DNA from: Myxococcota bacterium
GTDB lineage: Bacteria > Myxococcota_A > Bradymonadia > UBA7976 > UBA1532
Reading direction: 5' to 3'
Assembly (NCBI GenBank): GCA_963169045.1
Contig: CAUJDF010000003.1
Coordinates: forward strand, 62,001 to 126,000
Length of the DNA: 64,000 nt
In this document: positions 34,944 to 43,808 of the stretch, in pieces
Layout: the number at the start of each line of letters is the position of its first letter
Position numbering within the stretch: position 1 is the stretch's first letter
Translations under genes and position numbers: made by a program
Notes under the pieces: generated by a model
The model's database searches: none
What the model was told of the DNA's origin: nothing
What the model saw: only the letters and a program-made list of their open reading frames with translations

Positions 34944-34959
34944 TCCCGAGTCTTCGGGG
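34944..34959. terminator. Possible hairpin between convergent operons
   Basis: TCCCGA-GTCT-TCGGGG forms a 5-6 bp stem with a 4-base loop in the 43-base gap between the kinase stop and the opposite-strand ROK stop. No U-tract follows on either strand, so it is a weak bidirectional terminator candidate. Confidence 0.3.
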
Positions 34960-34974
34960 CGCGAGCTCGAATCT

Positions 34975-35787
34975 TCACCGCGCGAGCGGGACACCTCGCG
35001 CCGGCACGAGGAGGGCGGCGCCCAGCGCGCCCGCTTCGTAGCCGGCGCGCGCGAGCTCCACGCGGCAGGCGGCGACGGCCTCGGGGAACGCGACCGACTC
35101 CAGGCCGGCGCGCACGTGGTCGAGCAGCGCCGGACCGACGGACGCGAGGCCGCCGCCGATCACGACGAGCGACGGGTTGAGCAGGTTGACGACGTTGCCG
35201 AGGCCGACGCCGAGCGTCTCCGCCGCCGCGGCCCAGTCCACGCCCGCCCGCCCCGCGGCGAACGCGTTCAGCGTGCCGCGGCGGCCGGCCCAGTCCCGCG
35301 GCCCCGCGCGGAAGTCGACCGTCGTGTTGCCGATCTCGCCCGCGAGGCCCGCGGCGCCGCGCCACAGCCGTCCGCCGAGCACGATCGCGCCGCCGACCCC
35401 GGTGCCCGCCGCGACGAACACCATGCTGTGCACTTCGCCGCGCTGCCGGACCTCGGCGAGCGCGTGCGCGTTCACGTCGTTGTCGACCGCGCAGGGCACG
35501 CCGAAGCGGTCGGCCATCTGCGCCGCCAGCGGCACCTCGGACCAGCCGTCCAGCATGATCGACGAGCGCACGAGGCCGCGCTCGCCGTCGACGAGCCCGG
35601 GGAAGCCGAGCCCGATGCCGCGGACGGGCGCGTCGAGCTCGGACAACGCGTCGGCGACGAGGTCGAGGACGCGCGCCGGTCCGGTGCCGGCGCCGGTCGG
35701 GCGGCGCACGGCGCGCACGAGGCCGCCGGCGTCGTCGACGAGCGCCGCGAGCAGCTTCGTCCCGCCGAGGTCGACGCCGAGCTTCAC
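34975..35787 (-). CDS. ROK-family sugar/cyclitol kinase lacking the zinc motif
   Basis: 270 residues; the GTG overlaps the stop of the upstream fusion gene (GTGA). ATP-binding motifs: GVDLGGTKLLAAL (phosphate-1), DNDVNAHALAE (catalytic Asp region), GTGVGGAIVLGG (phosphate-2) and VVIGGGLA (adenosine). The usual ROK zinc element is gone: the GE-x-GH His is Asn (GLAGEIGNTTVD) and there is no CxCGxxGC. Validamycin and acarbose pathways use ROK-type cyclitol kinases, so a cyclitol or sugar kinase role fits. It is the last gene of a six-gene minus-strand series. Confidence 0.88.
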   Translation of the reverse strand: MKLGVDLGGTKLLAALVDDAGGLVRAVRRPTGAGTGPARVLDLVADALSELDAPVRGIGLGFPGLVDGERGLVRSSIMLDGWSEVPLAAQMADRFGVPCAVDNDVNAHALAEVRQRGEVHSMVFVAAGTGVGGAIVLGGRLWRGAAGLAGEIGNTTVDFRAGPRDWAGRRGTLNAFAAGRAGVDWAAAAETLGVGLGNVVNLLNPSLVVIGGGLASVGPALLDHVRAGLESVAFPEAVAACRVELARAGYEAGALGAALLVPARGVPLAR

Positions 35788-37913
35788 GCGAACCGCGCCT
35801 CGGCCGCCACGGCGCCTCGCGCCACCGCGTCCATCGCCCGCGCCAGCTCGTCGATGCCCACCTCGGGCACGATGCGCACGCGGTCGATCGCCGCGGGCAT
35901 CACGAAGTGCAGGTGCCCGCCGCGCACGAGCCGGATCTCGCGCAGCCGCGCCAGCGACGCGAGGCGCCGCGCCCGCGGGATCTCCGGCGGCAGGCCGTAC
36001 GCGTCCAGCAGGCGCCGGATGCGCGACGCCACCGACGGCGGACACACCCCGCGCGCCCGCGCCACCTCGGTGGCGACGGCGATGCCGAAGCCGACGGCCT
36101 CTCCGTGCAGCAGCCCGGCGTACTCCATCTCCGTCTCGAGCGGGTGCGCGAGCGTGTGCCCGAGGTTGAGCGCGCGGCGCAGGTCGACCTCGTACGGATC
36201 GGGGTCGAGCAGCGCGATCTTCCGACGCGCGGCGCGGCGCACGATGGTCGCGAGCAGCGCGGCGTCCTGCCCCGCGAGCACGTCCTCGGCGTGCGCCTCG
36301 AGCAGGCCGAACAGCGTCGCGTCGCCCGTCAGCGCCACCTTGATCGCCTCGGCGACGCCGGCGGCCAGGTTTCGACGGTCCAGCGTCGCCAGCACGCCCG
36401 GATCGCAATACACCGCCCTGGGATGGTGGAACGCGCCGACGAACTTCTTCGCCCACGGCGCATTGACGGCCACCTTGCCGCCGATGCCGCTGTCGTGCTG
36501 CGCCAGCAGCGTCGTCGGCACGTTCACGTACGGCACGCTGCGCATGTACGTGGCGGCCACGAACCCGCCGACGTCGGTGATGAGACCGCCGCCGAGGCAC
36601 ACCAGGACGGAGCGGCGCCCGAACCCGGCGGCGTGCATCCGCTCGATGACCTCCTGGTAGGGATCCATCGCCTTGGAGCGCTCGCCCGCAGCCAGCACGA
36701 CGACCGAGGTGTCGATGCCGGCGTCGCGCATGGCATCGTGCAGCGCGCGGCCGTACAGACAGTGCACGACGTCGTCGGTCAGCACGGTCATCGACACGCC
36801 GGGGAAGCGGCCGCGCAGTCGCTCGGGCAGCCGGCTCAACAGACCGGGCTCCACCTCGATCGGATAGCTCCACGTGGCGCGGACCTCGACGCCCAGCGGC
36901 TCTTCGTCTTCGCCGTCGTGCGCGGCGGCGGCGGCCACCTCGTCGCGGTACCAGGCGACGAGGTCGGCGAGCGCGTCGGCGAGCGCGTGTCGCGGCGCCC
37001 AGCCGAGCGCGCGCAGGCGTTCGATCGCCGCGAAATGACGGGGGATGTCGCCGGCGCGCCCCGGCAGCCGGTGGATCTCGACGTCGCCGAACAGCGTCTG
37101 CAGCAACGCCTCGCCGCTCGTCTCGACGCCGCTGCCCACGTTGTACGCGCGCCCCGGCTCGCCGGCGATCGCGAGCGTGCGCAGCGCGTCCGCCACGTCG
37201 CGGACGTCGACGAAGTCGCGCGTCGTGTCGAGCGGTCCGACCTCGACGCGCGGCGGCGTCAGGCCGTCGGCGATCTCCGCGGCCTGGCGCGCGAGGTGCC
37301 CCGCGAGGTGGCGCTCGTCCTGACCGGGCCCGACCGGGTTGAAGATGCGCGCGACGACGATCGGCAGGCCGTCGCGCGCGGCCAGCACCGCGGCGGCGTC
37401 CTCGGCGGCGCGCTTGCTGACCGCGTAGAGGTCTGCGGGCGCGCCGGCCATCGCTTCGTCGAGCGGCAGCGCCGTAGGACGGCCGTACACCGCGCCGGTC
37501 GATCCGAGCACGACGCGCGGCGGCGCCACGCCCGCGCCGGCGATCGCCTCGAGCAGCGAGACCACGGCCTCGACGTTGTTGCGCATGAGCGCCGCCGGCG
37601 GCTCGTCCCGCAGCGACGTCGCCAGGTGCACGACGACGTCGGGCCGCACCGAGCGCAGCAGGTCCATGAGCGCCGGCCGGTCCAGCATGTCGACGCGCTC
37701 GTAGCGGTGGCGCGCGTCGGCGAGCGGCGCGCGCAGGGCGTGCGGCAGCGGCGCGCGGACCCGCGTCGAGCCGCGGTGCACGAAGTGCGTGAAGCCGTCG
37801 AGCCGCGGCGAGCGCCCGACGCCGACGATCTCGACCTGCGGATCGGCGGCCAGCCAGCGCGCGACCGTGTACCGCCCGATGAACCCCTGCGCCCCCGTGA
37901 CGAGCACCCTCAT
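35784..37913 (-). CDS. Fusion of NAD-dependent epimerase/dehydratase and 3-dehydroquinate-synthase-like sugar-phosphate cyclase
   Basis: 709 residues in one uninterrupted frame; the ATG overlaps the preceding gene's stop (ATGA). Residues 1 to about 320 are an extended SDR: VTGAQGFIGRY, then STGAVYG, YAVSKRAAEDAA (YxxxK), ARIFNPVGPGQ and FVDVRDVADAL. An acidic linker (about 328-342, HDGEDEEP) joins it to a complete DHQS-superfamily domain (about 343-709): LAAGERSKAMDP, LGGGLITDVGGFVAATY, VPTTLLAQHDSGIGGK, GAFHHPRAVYCD, AAGVAEAIK, LNLGHTLAHPLE and GLLHGEAV. Metal and catalytic residues look intact. The subfamily (DHQS, EEVS-like or inosose-type) is unresolved; the setting favours secondary cyclitol synthesis over aromatic amino-acid synthesis. 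The upper half might epimerise the product made by the lower half. Confidence 0.88.
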   Translation of the reverse strand: MRVLVTGAQGFIGRYTVARWLAADPQVEIVGVGRSPRLDGFTHFVHRGSTRVRAPLPHALRAPLADARHRYERVDMLDRPALMDLLRSVRPDVVVHLATSLRDEPPAALMRNNVEAVVSLLEAIAGAGVAPPRVVLGSTGAVYGRPTALPLDEAMAGAPADLYAVSKRAAEDAAAVLAARDGLPIVVARIFNPVGPGQDERHLAGHLARQAAEIADGLTPPRVEVGPLDTTRDFVDVRDVADALRTLAIAGEPGRAYNVGSGVETSGEALLQTLFGDVEIHRLPGRAGDIPRHFAAIERLRALGWAPRHALADALADLVAWYRDEVAAAAAHDGEDEEPLGVEVRATWSYPIEVEPGLLSRLPERLRGRFPGVSMTVLTDDVVHCLYGRALHDAMRDAGIDTSVVVLAAGERSKAMDPYQEVIERMHAAGFGRRSVLVCLGGGLITDVGGFVAATYMRSVPYVNVPTTLLAQHDSGIGGKVAVNAPWAKKFVGAFHHPRAVYCDPGVLATLDRRNLAAGVAEAIKVALTGDATLFGLLEAHAEDVLAGQDAALLATIVRRAARRKIALLDPDPYEVDLRRALNLGHTLAHPLETEMEYAGLLHGEAVGFGIAVATEVARARGVCPPSVASRIRRLLDAYGLPPEIPRARRLASLARLREIRLVRGGHLHFVMPAAIDRVRIVPEVGIDELARAMDAVARGAVAAEARFA

Positions 37914-38743
37914 GACCGCAACCCCTCCTCGAGCCCGATGCGGGCGCGCCAGCCGAGCGCCCGTTCGATGTGGCCCACGTCCGCCACCATCTCCATCACG
38001 TCCGCCGCGCGGCGCCGCTCCGGCCGCTCGACGATCGGCAGCGGCCGGCCGGCGGCGCGGACGGCGGCCTCGGCCAGCGCGCCGATCGACACGCCGCGGC
38101 CGCTGCCCACGTTGAACGCGCCGCGCGCCTCGCCCTCGACGGCGGCGCGGATCGCCGCCGCCACGTCGTCCACGTGGCAGAAGTCGCGCACCGGCCGCAG
38201 GTCGGCGAGCTCGACCGCCCGCGCCGCCGGATCGGCCAGCTGCCGCAGCACGTGCCCGACGACGCCGGCGCCGCGCGGCCCGTACACGCAGAAAGGCCGC
38301 AGAACGACTGCCGAAACGCCGGCGGCGCCGATCACCGCCTCGGCGCCGACCTTCGCCGCGCCGTAGGGCGACACGGGCCGCAGCGGCGCGTCCTCGGCCA
38401 CCGGGTTGCGCGCGGGCCGGCCATAGACCTCGGCCGACGACACGTAGACCAGTCGCGTCCCCGCCGGGAGCGCGGCCACGAGCGCCGCCGTCCCGACGAC
38501 GTGCGCGCGCGCGTGCTCCACCGGCCGCGCGAAGGAGTCGGCCACCGACGGCGGCCCGGCGAGGTGCACCACCGCGTCGACGCCCGAGACCAGCGATCCG
38601 ATCGCCTCGACGTCGGCCCGCGCCCAGTCCGCCGGACCCGGCGCCCCCGGCGGTCCGGCATGGGCGCGGATCGCATGATCGCGGAGCGCCCGCACCACCG
38701 CCCGCCCGAGGAACCCGCCCGCCCCCGTGACCAGCACCCTCAT
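37910..38743 (-). CDS. NAD-dependent sugar epimerase/dehydratase (extended SDR)
   Basis: 277 residues. VTGAGGFLGRAVVRAL (GxxGxxG), VDAVVHLAGPPS, VYVSSAEVYG, SPYGAAKVGAEA (YxxxK), LRPFCVYGPRG, and FCHVDDVAAAI, followed by NVGSGRGVSIGAL. It is shorter than typical UDP-glucose 4-epimerases (about 330), with a compressed middle. ATGA overlaps on both sides couple it to the radical SAM gene upstream and the epimerase/cyclase fusion downstream. It probably acts on a nucleotide-linked sugar or cyclitol. It is a relative of the N-terminal half of the next gene. Confidence 0.92.
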   Translation of the reverse strand: MRVLVTGAGGFLGRAVVRALRDHAIRAHAGPPGAPGPADWARADVEAIGSLVSGVDAVVHLAGPPSVADSFARPVEHARAHVVGTAALVAALPAGTRLVYVSSAEVYGRPARNPVAEDAPLRPVSPYGAAKVGAEAVIGAAGVSAVVLRPFCVYGPRGAGVVGHVLRQLADPAARAVELADLRPVRDFCHVDDVAAAIRAAVEGEARGAFNVGSGRGVSIGALAEAAVRAAGRPLPIVERPERRRAADVMEMVADVGHIERALGWRARIGLEEGLRS

Positions 38744-39738
38744 TCGTCGTCGACCACCCACGGATAGTCGCAGCCGGCGCAGATGGAGCCCGCCCCGAAG
38801 TCGTCGCGTAGGTGCGCGCGCCGGACGGCGCGATAGCGCGCGCCCTGCCAGATCTGTTCGACGGTGCGTTCGCCGATGCGACCGAGCGACACACGCCGCC
38901 GCCAGTCGCAGTTGCACAACACGCACTCGCCGTCGTGCATGACATAGAGCTTCACGAACGGGCGCTGGCACAGCGGCCGGCGCGGGCGCGGCTTGTGGCG
39001 CGAGCTGCCGAGCCCCTGTGTCACCTCGGCGACGGTGCGCTCGTTCGAGAACCCCTTGAGCAGCACGTACGGCCCGAGCTCCGATGGCATGTGCGGCAGC
39101 GTCGCCACGACCTCGGGCACGTCGCCGGTCACGATCTGCAGGTGCAGGCGACCGAGCTCGCCGCGGGCGTGCGCCGGCACGACCGCGCGCAGGTTGCCGA
39201 GCACGCGCTCGAACGACAGGCCGCCCATCACGCGCTCGTACGTCGTCCGCTCGAAGCCGTGGACGGAGACGCAGAGCTCGTCGAGGCCGGCGTCGGCGAG
39301 GCGGCGGGCCAGGTCGGGCGTCAGCGCCGCGCCGTTGCTGAACAGCCCGATCTTCGTCGACGGCAGCGCGGCGCGGGCGCGCGCGATCCAGTCCGGCAGC
39401 CGCTTGTCGAGCAGCGGCTCGTTCATCAGGAACGGCGAGAGACGCTCGACGCCGCGACCCGCGAGCTCGCCGAGGATGCGATCGAACATCGCCTCGCTCA
39501 TGCGTTCGTGCACGAAGCCCGGCTCGGCGGTGACCCCGGGGTAGGGGCACATCTCGCAGGCCGCGTTGCAGCGCGTGTACGTCTGCAGCTGCACCTTGAG
39601 CGGGAAGGGCGGCACCTCGGCGTCGAGCACGGTGTCGAGGAAGGCATCCGTCGCGTCCGGCCGCTCGCGCAGGGCGGAGAGCGTGCGCAGCGAGTCGGCC
39701 TCGCGCGCGCCGGTCGTGCGCTGGTCGAAGGCGCGCAT
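38740..39738 (-). CDS. Radical SAM/SPASM-domain enzyme
   Basis: 332 residues from ATG 39738. Radical SAM cluster motif CNAACEMCPYP (about 56-66) on the first strand of the partial TIM barrel, then SPFLMNEPLLDKRL, LFSNGAALT and LCVSVHGFERTTYERVMGG. The C-terminal SPASM region holds CQRPF, CVLCNCDW and CAGCDYP for auxiliary Fe-S clusters. Relatives include BtrN-type aminocyclitol dehydrogenases, peptide-modifying maturases and sugar C-epimerases. With no peptide precursor seen nearby, a sugar or cyclitol substrate is more likely. An open leader of 166 bases lies upstream (39739-39904). Confidence 0.9.
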   Translation of the reverse strand: MRAFDQRTTGAREADSLRTLSALRERPDATDAFLDTVLDAEVPPFPLKVQLQTYTRCNAACEMCPYPGVTAEPGFVHERMSEAMFDRILGELAGRGVERLSPFLMNEPLLDKRLPDWIARARAALPSTKIGLFSNGAALTPDLARRLADAGLDELCVSVHGFERTTYERVMGGLSFERVLGNLRAVVPAHARGELGRLHLQIVTGDVPEVVATLPHMPSELGPYVLLKGFSNERTVAEVTQGLGSSRHKPRPRRPLCQRPFVKLYVMHDGECVLCNCDWRRRVSLGRIGERTVEQIWQGARYRAVRRAHLRDDFGAGSICAGCDYPWVVDDE

Positions 39739-39904
39739 CAGACTCGAGTTCCGCCACTTCGGCGTCGCCGAGGCCGAGCAACGACCGAGGCGCGGCAAGG
39801 AGCGAAGCGAATTGGCGTGCTCGACGCACGTCGAGACCGAGATTCGTCGAGCGACGCGGCCGCGACCGGTCGGGGCCGGCCGCAGGCAGCCGAAGATGGC
39901 GAAG
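39739..39904 (-). promoter_or_regulatory. Leader region between nucleotidyltransferase/Nudix and radical SAM genes
   Basis: The only sizeable gap in the minus-strand sugar unit (166 bases), so a promoter or internal start for the radical SAM gene may lie here. The radical SAM frame stays open through it, but without a convincing start. No clear -35/-10 pair or hairpin was seen. Confidence 0.3.
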
Positions 39905-40990
39905 TCATGGGGCTCCGTAGGCGAGCGCGCGCGCCGCCGGGACGGCGAGCGGGCCCGGTGCGTCGCCCGACCAGGCGAGGCGCTGGCCGAGGCGGGGGAC
40001 GACGGCGAGCTCGCCGAGCGCGGCGGTGAACACGTGATGCCGGAAGCGGCGGCCGCTCGTGGGATCGACGTCGTCGAACACAGCGAGCGGGCGCAGCTCG
40101 GCGTCGCCCAGGCCCAGCTCCTCGTCGAGCTCGCGCCGGATGGCGTCGCCCGCCGTCTCGCCGGGCTCGATCTTGCCGCCCGGCGTGTCCCAGAGACCGG
40201 CGTAGCAGCGCGCGCCGGCGGGGCGCGCCTCGAGCAGCGCGCCGCGCGGCCCGGTGAGCAGCGCGCCGACGACCTCGACCTCGGGCGCGAACCAGCGCTC
40301 GAACACCGCCGCATGGTCGCGGACGAGCGCCGCCGCACGGGCGACCGCCGAGGCGTCGTTCACGTCGATCCACGGCGCGGCGTGCCCGAAGGCGCGCACC
40401 TCCTCGCCCGACTCGAGGAGCGCGCGCACCAGGTCCGGCGCGTCGACGCGCCCGGACGCGGGCAGGCGCGCGAGCGCGGCGCGACCGAGCACGTACGTGC
40501 CGCTGCACACGCGCACGGGCAGCGCCGGCTTCTCGCGATACGCGGTGAGGCGCCCGCCCTCGACGTCGACCGCGCCGAACGGCACGCGGAACGGCTCGAC
40601 GTGCGTCGCCACCGTCATCGTCGCGCCGTCGTGGTGCGCGACGAGCGCGGCGAGGTCGAGCGCCGTCAGGTTGTCGGCGTTGACCACCAGCACGTCGCCC
40701 CCGTCCCGCAGCTCGGCGGCGGCGCCGATCGTGCCGCGCGGCGCCGGCTCCTCGTAGACGGCGACCGCGCCGCCGAACGCGCGCGCGATCACCGAACGTT
40801 CAACGAATTCGCGGATCTCGGGGCGCGCCGCCGGCGTGACGACCGTCACGTCGCGCAGGCCGGCGGCGAAGAGGAGCGCCAGGTTGCGCTCGAGCAGCGG
40901 CAGCCCCAGCACCGGCACCAGCGGCTTCGGCGTCGCGCCGCCCATGCGCTCGCCGCGCCCGCCCGCCTGCACCAGCGCGCGCACGTTCAC
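39905..40990 (-). CDS. Fusion of sugar nucleotidyltransferase and Nudix hydrolase
   Basis: 361 residues from GTG 40990, whose GTGA overlaps the cupin stop. Residues 1 to about 220 are an NTP_transferase: VQAGGRGERMGGATPKPLVPVLG (signature split by the P-loop Lys), VVNADNLTALDL (metal Asp) and HAAPWIDVNDASAV. Residues about 235-361 are a Nudix domain with a perfect box GGKIEPGETAGDAIRRELDE followed by ELGL (about 269-291). Such a pairing could make and trim an NDP-sugar or NDP-cyclitol, or regulate NTP supply. Confidence 0.9.
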   Translation of the reverse strand: MNVRALVQAGGRGERMGGATPKPLVPVLGLPLLERNLALLFAAGLRDVTVVTPAARPEIREFVERSVIARAFGGAVAVYEEPAPRGTIGAAAELRDGGDVLVVNADNLTALDLAALVAHHDGATMTVATHVEPFRVPFGAVDVEGGRLTAYREKPALPVRVCSGTYVLGRAALARLPASGRVDAPDLVRALLESGEEVRAFGHAAPWIDVNDASAVARAAALVRDHAAVFERWFAPEVEVVGALLTGPRGALLEARPAGARCYAGLWDTPGGKIEPGETAGDAIRRELDEELGLGDAELRPLAVFDDVDPTSGRRFRHHVFTAALGELAVVPRLGQRLAWSGDAPGPLAVPAARALAYGAP

Positions 40991-41379
40991 GCGCCGACCT
41001 CGAACACGAAGATCGTCAGGTCGACGTCGCCGGTGTTCTCGAGGCCGTGCTCGCCGCCGGGCCGGTTGCGCACGAGGTCGCCAGCCCGCACGTCGAAGGA
41101 CTCGCCGTCGCGCCACATGCGCCCGCGCCCCGCGAGGACGAGGTAGTACTCCTCCTCGTCGTCGGCGTGCCGGTGCCGGCCGATGCTCGCGCCCGGCGGC
41201 AGGACGGCCACGTCGATGAAGTGACACGTGCCGCTGCCTTCGACGAGCCGCCGGAACCGGATCTCCCCCGCGCCGCCGTGCGCCCGGACGAGCGCGAGCG
41301 GTTCGGCGAACAGGTTCGTGCGGAGGTTGCCCGCGCGCGCCGGGGGCGCCGCAGCGTCGTTTCGGTCGTCGTGTCGCAT
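40987..41379 (-). CDS. Small cupin-domain protein
   Basis: 130 residues forming one cupin barrel: motif 1 is GRHRHADDEEEYYLVLAG (two His, Glu) and motif 2 is GDLVRNRPGGEHGLEN (Gly, His). The N-terminal arm has FRRLVEGSGTCHFIDVAVLP. Cupins in sugar clusters serve as isomerases, epimerases or ligand sensors. It is the first gene of the minus-strand sugar/cyclitol unit, coupled to the nucleotidyltransferase/Nudix gene. Confidence 0.88.
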   Translation of the reverse strand: MRHDDRNDAAAPPARAGNLRTNLFAEPLALVRAHGGAGEIRFRRLVEGSGTCHFIDVAVLPPGASIGRHRHADDEEEYYLVLAGRGRMWRDGESFDVRAGDLVRNRPGGEHGLENTGDVDLTIFVFEVGA

Positions 41380-41438
41380 GCGTCGGATGGACCCCGCCGT
41401 TCAGCGGCGTGTCCCGGCGCGCGCGAAGATCGCGGCCC

Positions 41439-42479
<1,041 letters not shown>

Positions 42480-42488
42480 CGGTGCAGG

Positions 42489-42508
42489 GGATACCACCGA
42501 CGGTATCC
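42489..42508. promoter_or_regulatory. Perfect 7-bp inverted repeat in a divergent promoter
   Basis: GGATACC-ACCGAC-GGTATCC lies in the middle of the 39 bases between the lectin lipoprotein start and the truncated haemoglobin start. A 20-base dyad with a 6-base spacer is the size of a dimeric repressor site. It is not Fur-like. It could coordinate both genes. Confidence 0.45.
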
Positions 42509-42518
42509 TGCCGTCACC

Positions 42519-42914
42519 ATGAACGAACCTACCGGCACGACCCCCTACGAGGCGCTGGGCGCCGAGCCCGCCGTGCGCGCGCTCGTCGACCGCTTCTACG
42601 ACCTGATGGACACCCTGCCCGAGGCGGCCACCATCCGGGCGATGCACCCGGCCGACCTGACCGAGTCGCGGGAGAAGCTCTTCCTGTTCCTGACCGGCTG
42701 GCTCGGCGGGCCGCCGGTCTACGTCGAGAAGCGCGGGCACCCGCGGCTGCGCATGCGTCACCTGCCGTTCGCGGTCGACGAGGCGGCGCGCGACGCGTGG
42801 TTGCGATGCATGTTCCAGGCGCTCGACGAGCAGGTCGCCGACGAGCTGCTGCGGCTGCAGCTGCGCACGGGCATGGCGCGCATCGCCGACCACATGCGCA
42901 ACGTACGGTTTTGA
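42519..42914 (+). CDS. glbO: Group II truncated haemoglobin (trHbO-like)
   Basis: 131 residues. Pattern of group II truncated globins: YEALGAEPAVRALVDRFYDLM, AATIRAMHP, KLFLFLTGWLGGPPVYVEKRGHPRLRMRHLPF (proximal His in RMRHLPF), ARDAWLRCMFQAL. It binds haem and oxygen or NO; roles in oxidative or nitrosative stress are known for the family. It lies just upstream of the iron locus, and its stop codon overlaps the Fur-like site. Confidence 0.92.
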   Translation: MNEPTGTTPYEALGAEPAVRALVDRFYDLMDTLPEAATIRAMHPADLTESREKLFLFLTGWLGGPPVYVEKRGHPRLRMRHLPFAVDEAARDAWLRCMFQALDEQVADELLRLQLRTGMARIADHMRNVRF

Positions 42915-42933
42915 GAATCAATTTCATTTTCTC
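42913..42933 (+). promoter_or_regulatory. Fur-box-like site upstream of tonB
   Basis: An AT-rich island in a >70% GC context, with inverted arms GAGAA...TTCTC over 21 bases. The 19-base GATAATGATAATCATTATC consensus matches at 13 of 19 positions by my count. It begins within the globin stop codon. Iron repression of the downstream genes is expected. Confidence 0.65.
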
Positions 42934-42987
42934 TTGCACCGTAATACGGAGCGGGGTCTACTCCGCATCGTGTCGGGGTCGAGAGGC

Positions 42988-43776
42988 ATGTGGCGTCCCT
43001 TCGACGTCTCCTTCGTTGTTTCGGCGGTGCTCCACGGCGCGTTGCTCGCGACGGGGGCGGCGCTGTGGTCCGGTGAGCCGGCGCGCGAGGCGCCGCCGGT
43101 GAACGAGCCGCAGAGGCCCGCCCTGGCGCAGGTCGAGTACGTCGTCTACCCGCCGCCGAAGATGTCGCCGCCGCCGCCGCCGGTGGCCGAGCCGCCGCCG
43201 GTGGCCGAGCCGCCGAAGGTCGCCAAGGCGCCGCCCCCGGTCGCGCGCCGGGCCGAGCCGCCGAAGCCGCAGTCCCCGCCGCCCGAGACGCCAGCCGCCG
43301 CGCCGGCCGACGAAGCGGCGCCGCGCCTCGGCCACCCCGAGGCATCCGCGCCCGCCGTGGCGAGCGGCGACGGCCCCGTCGCGGCGCCCGCCGCCGGCGG
43401 CGGTCCGCCGGTGGGCGCCGGCTCGCCCGAGGGCCGCGCGCTGGCCCAGGGCCGGCCCGACGCCCGCGGGACCGACGTCAAGGGTCTGCAGCGCGGCTAC
43501 TACCGCGATCTCAATCAGTTCCTGAAGCGGCGCTACGTCTACCCGCGCCGCGCCAGGGTCGCCGGCATCGAGGGCACCGTGCTCGTCGAGCTGGTGGTCG
43601 ACGTCGAGGGGCGCGTGGTGCGCACCCGCGTCGCGAAGTCGTCCGGCCACGCCGTGCTCGACGAGGCGGCGCTCGAGGCGGCCTCCCGCCTCGAGCGCGT
43701 GCCGCCGCCGCCGCGCGAGCTCGGCTGGACGGTCCGTCCCGTCCACATCCCGTTCCAGTACCAGTTGCAGGGTTAG
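42988..43776 (+). CDS. tonB: TonB-family energy transducer
   Basis: 262 residues from ATG 42988 (GAGAGG upstream). One N-terminal transmembrane helix (VSFVVSAVLHGALLATGAALW), a Pro-rich periplasmic linker (about 30-105, PPPPPVAEPPPVAEPP), and a C-terminal TonB domain (about 170-262) with YPRRARVAGIEGTVLVELVVD and VKSSGHAVLDEAAL-like motifs. It drives the TonB-dependent receptor encoded downstream. No exbB or exbD is present in the window, so those partners must come from elsewhere in the genome. Confidence 0.92.
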   Translation: MWRPFDVSFVVSAVLHGALLATGAALWSGEPAREAPPVNEPQRPALAQVEYVVYPPPKMSPPPPPVAEPPPVAEPPKVAKAPPPVARRAEPPKPQSPPPETPAAAPADEAAPRLGHPEASAPAVASGDGPVAAPAAGGGPPVGAGSPEGRALAQGRPDARGTDVKGLQRGYYRDLNQFLKRRYVYPRRARVAGIEGTVLVELVVDVEGRVVRTRVAKSSGHAVLDEAALEAASRLERVPPPPRELGWTVRPVHIPFQYQLQG

Positions 43777-43808
43777 GCACGCGGGTGCCTGAAGGGGAGC
43801 GATCGCTC

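Noticed and set aside
35784-37913. Housekeeping aroB
   Set aside because: Fusion to an SDR and its place among sugar-modifying genes make a dedicated pathway more likely, though catalytic residues cannot exclude DHQS activity.
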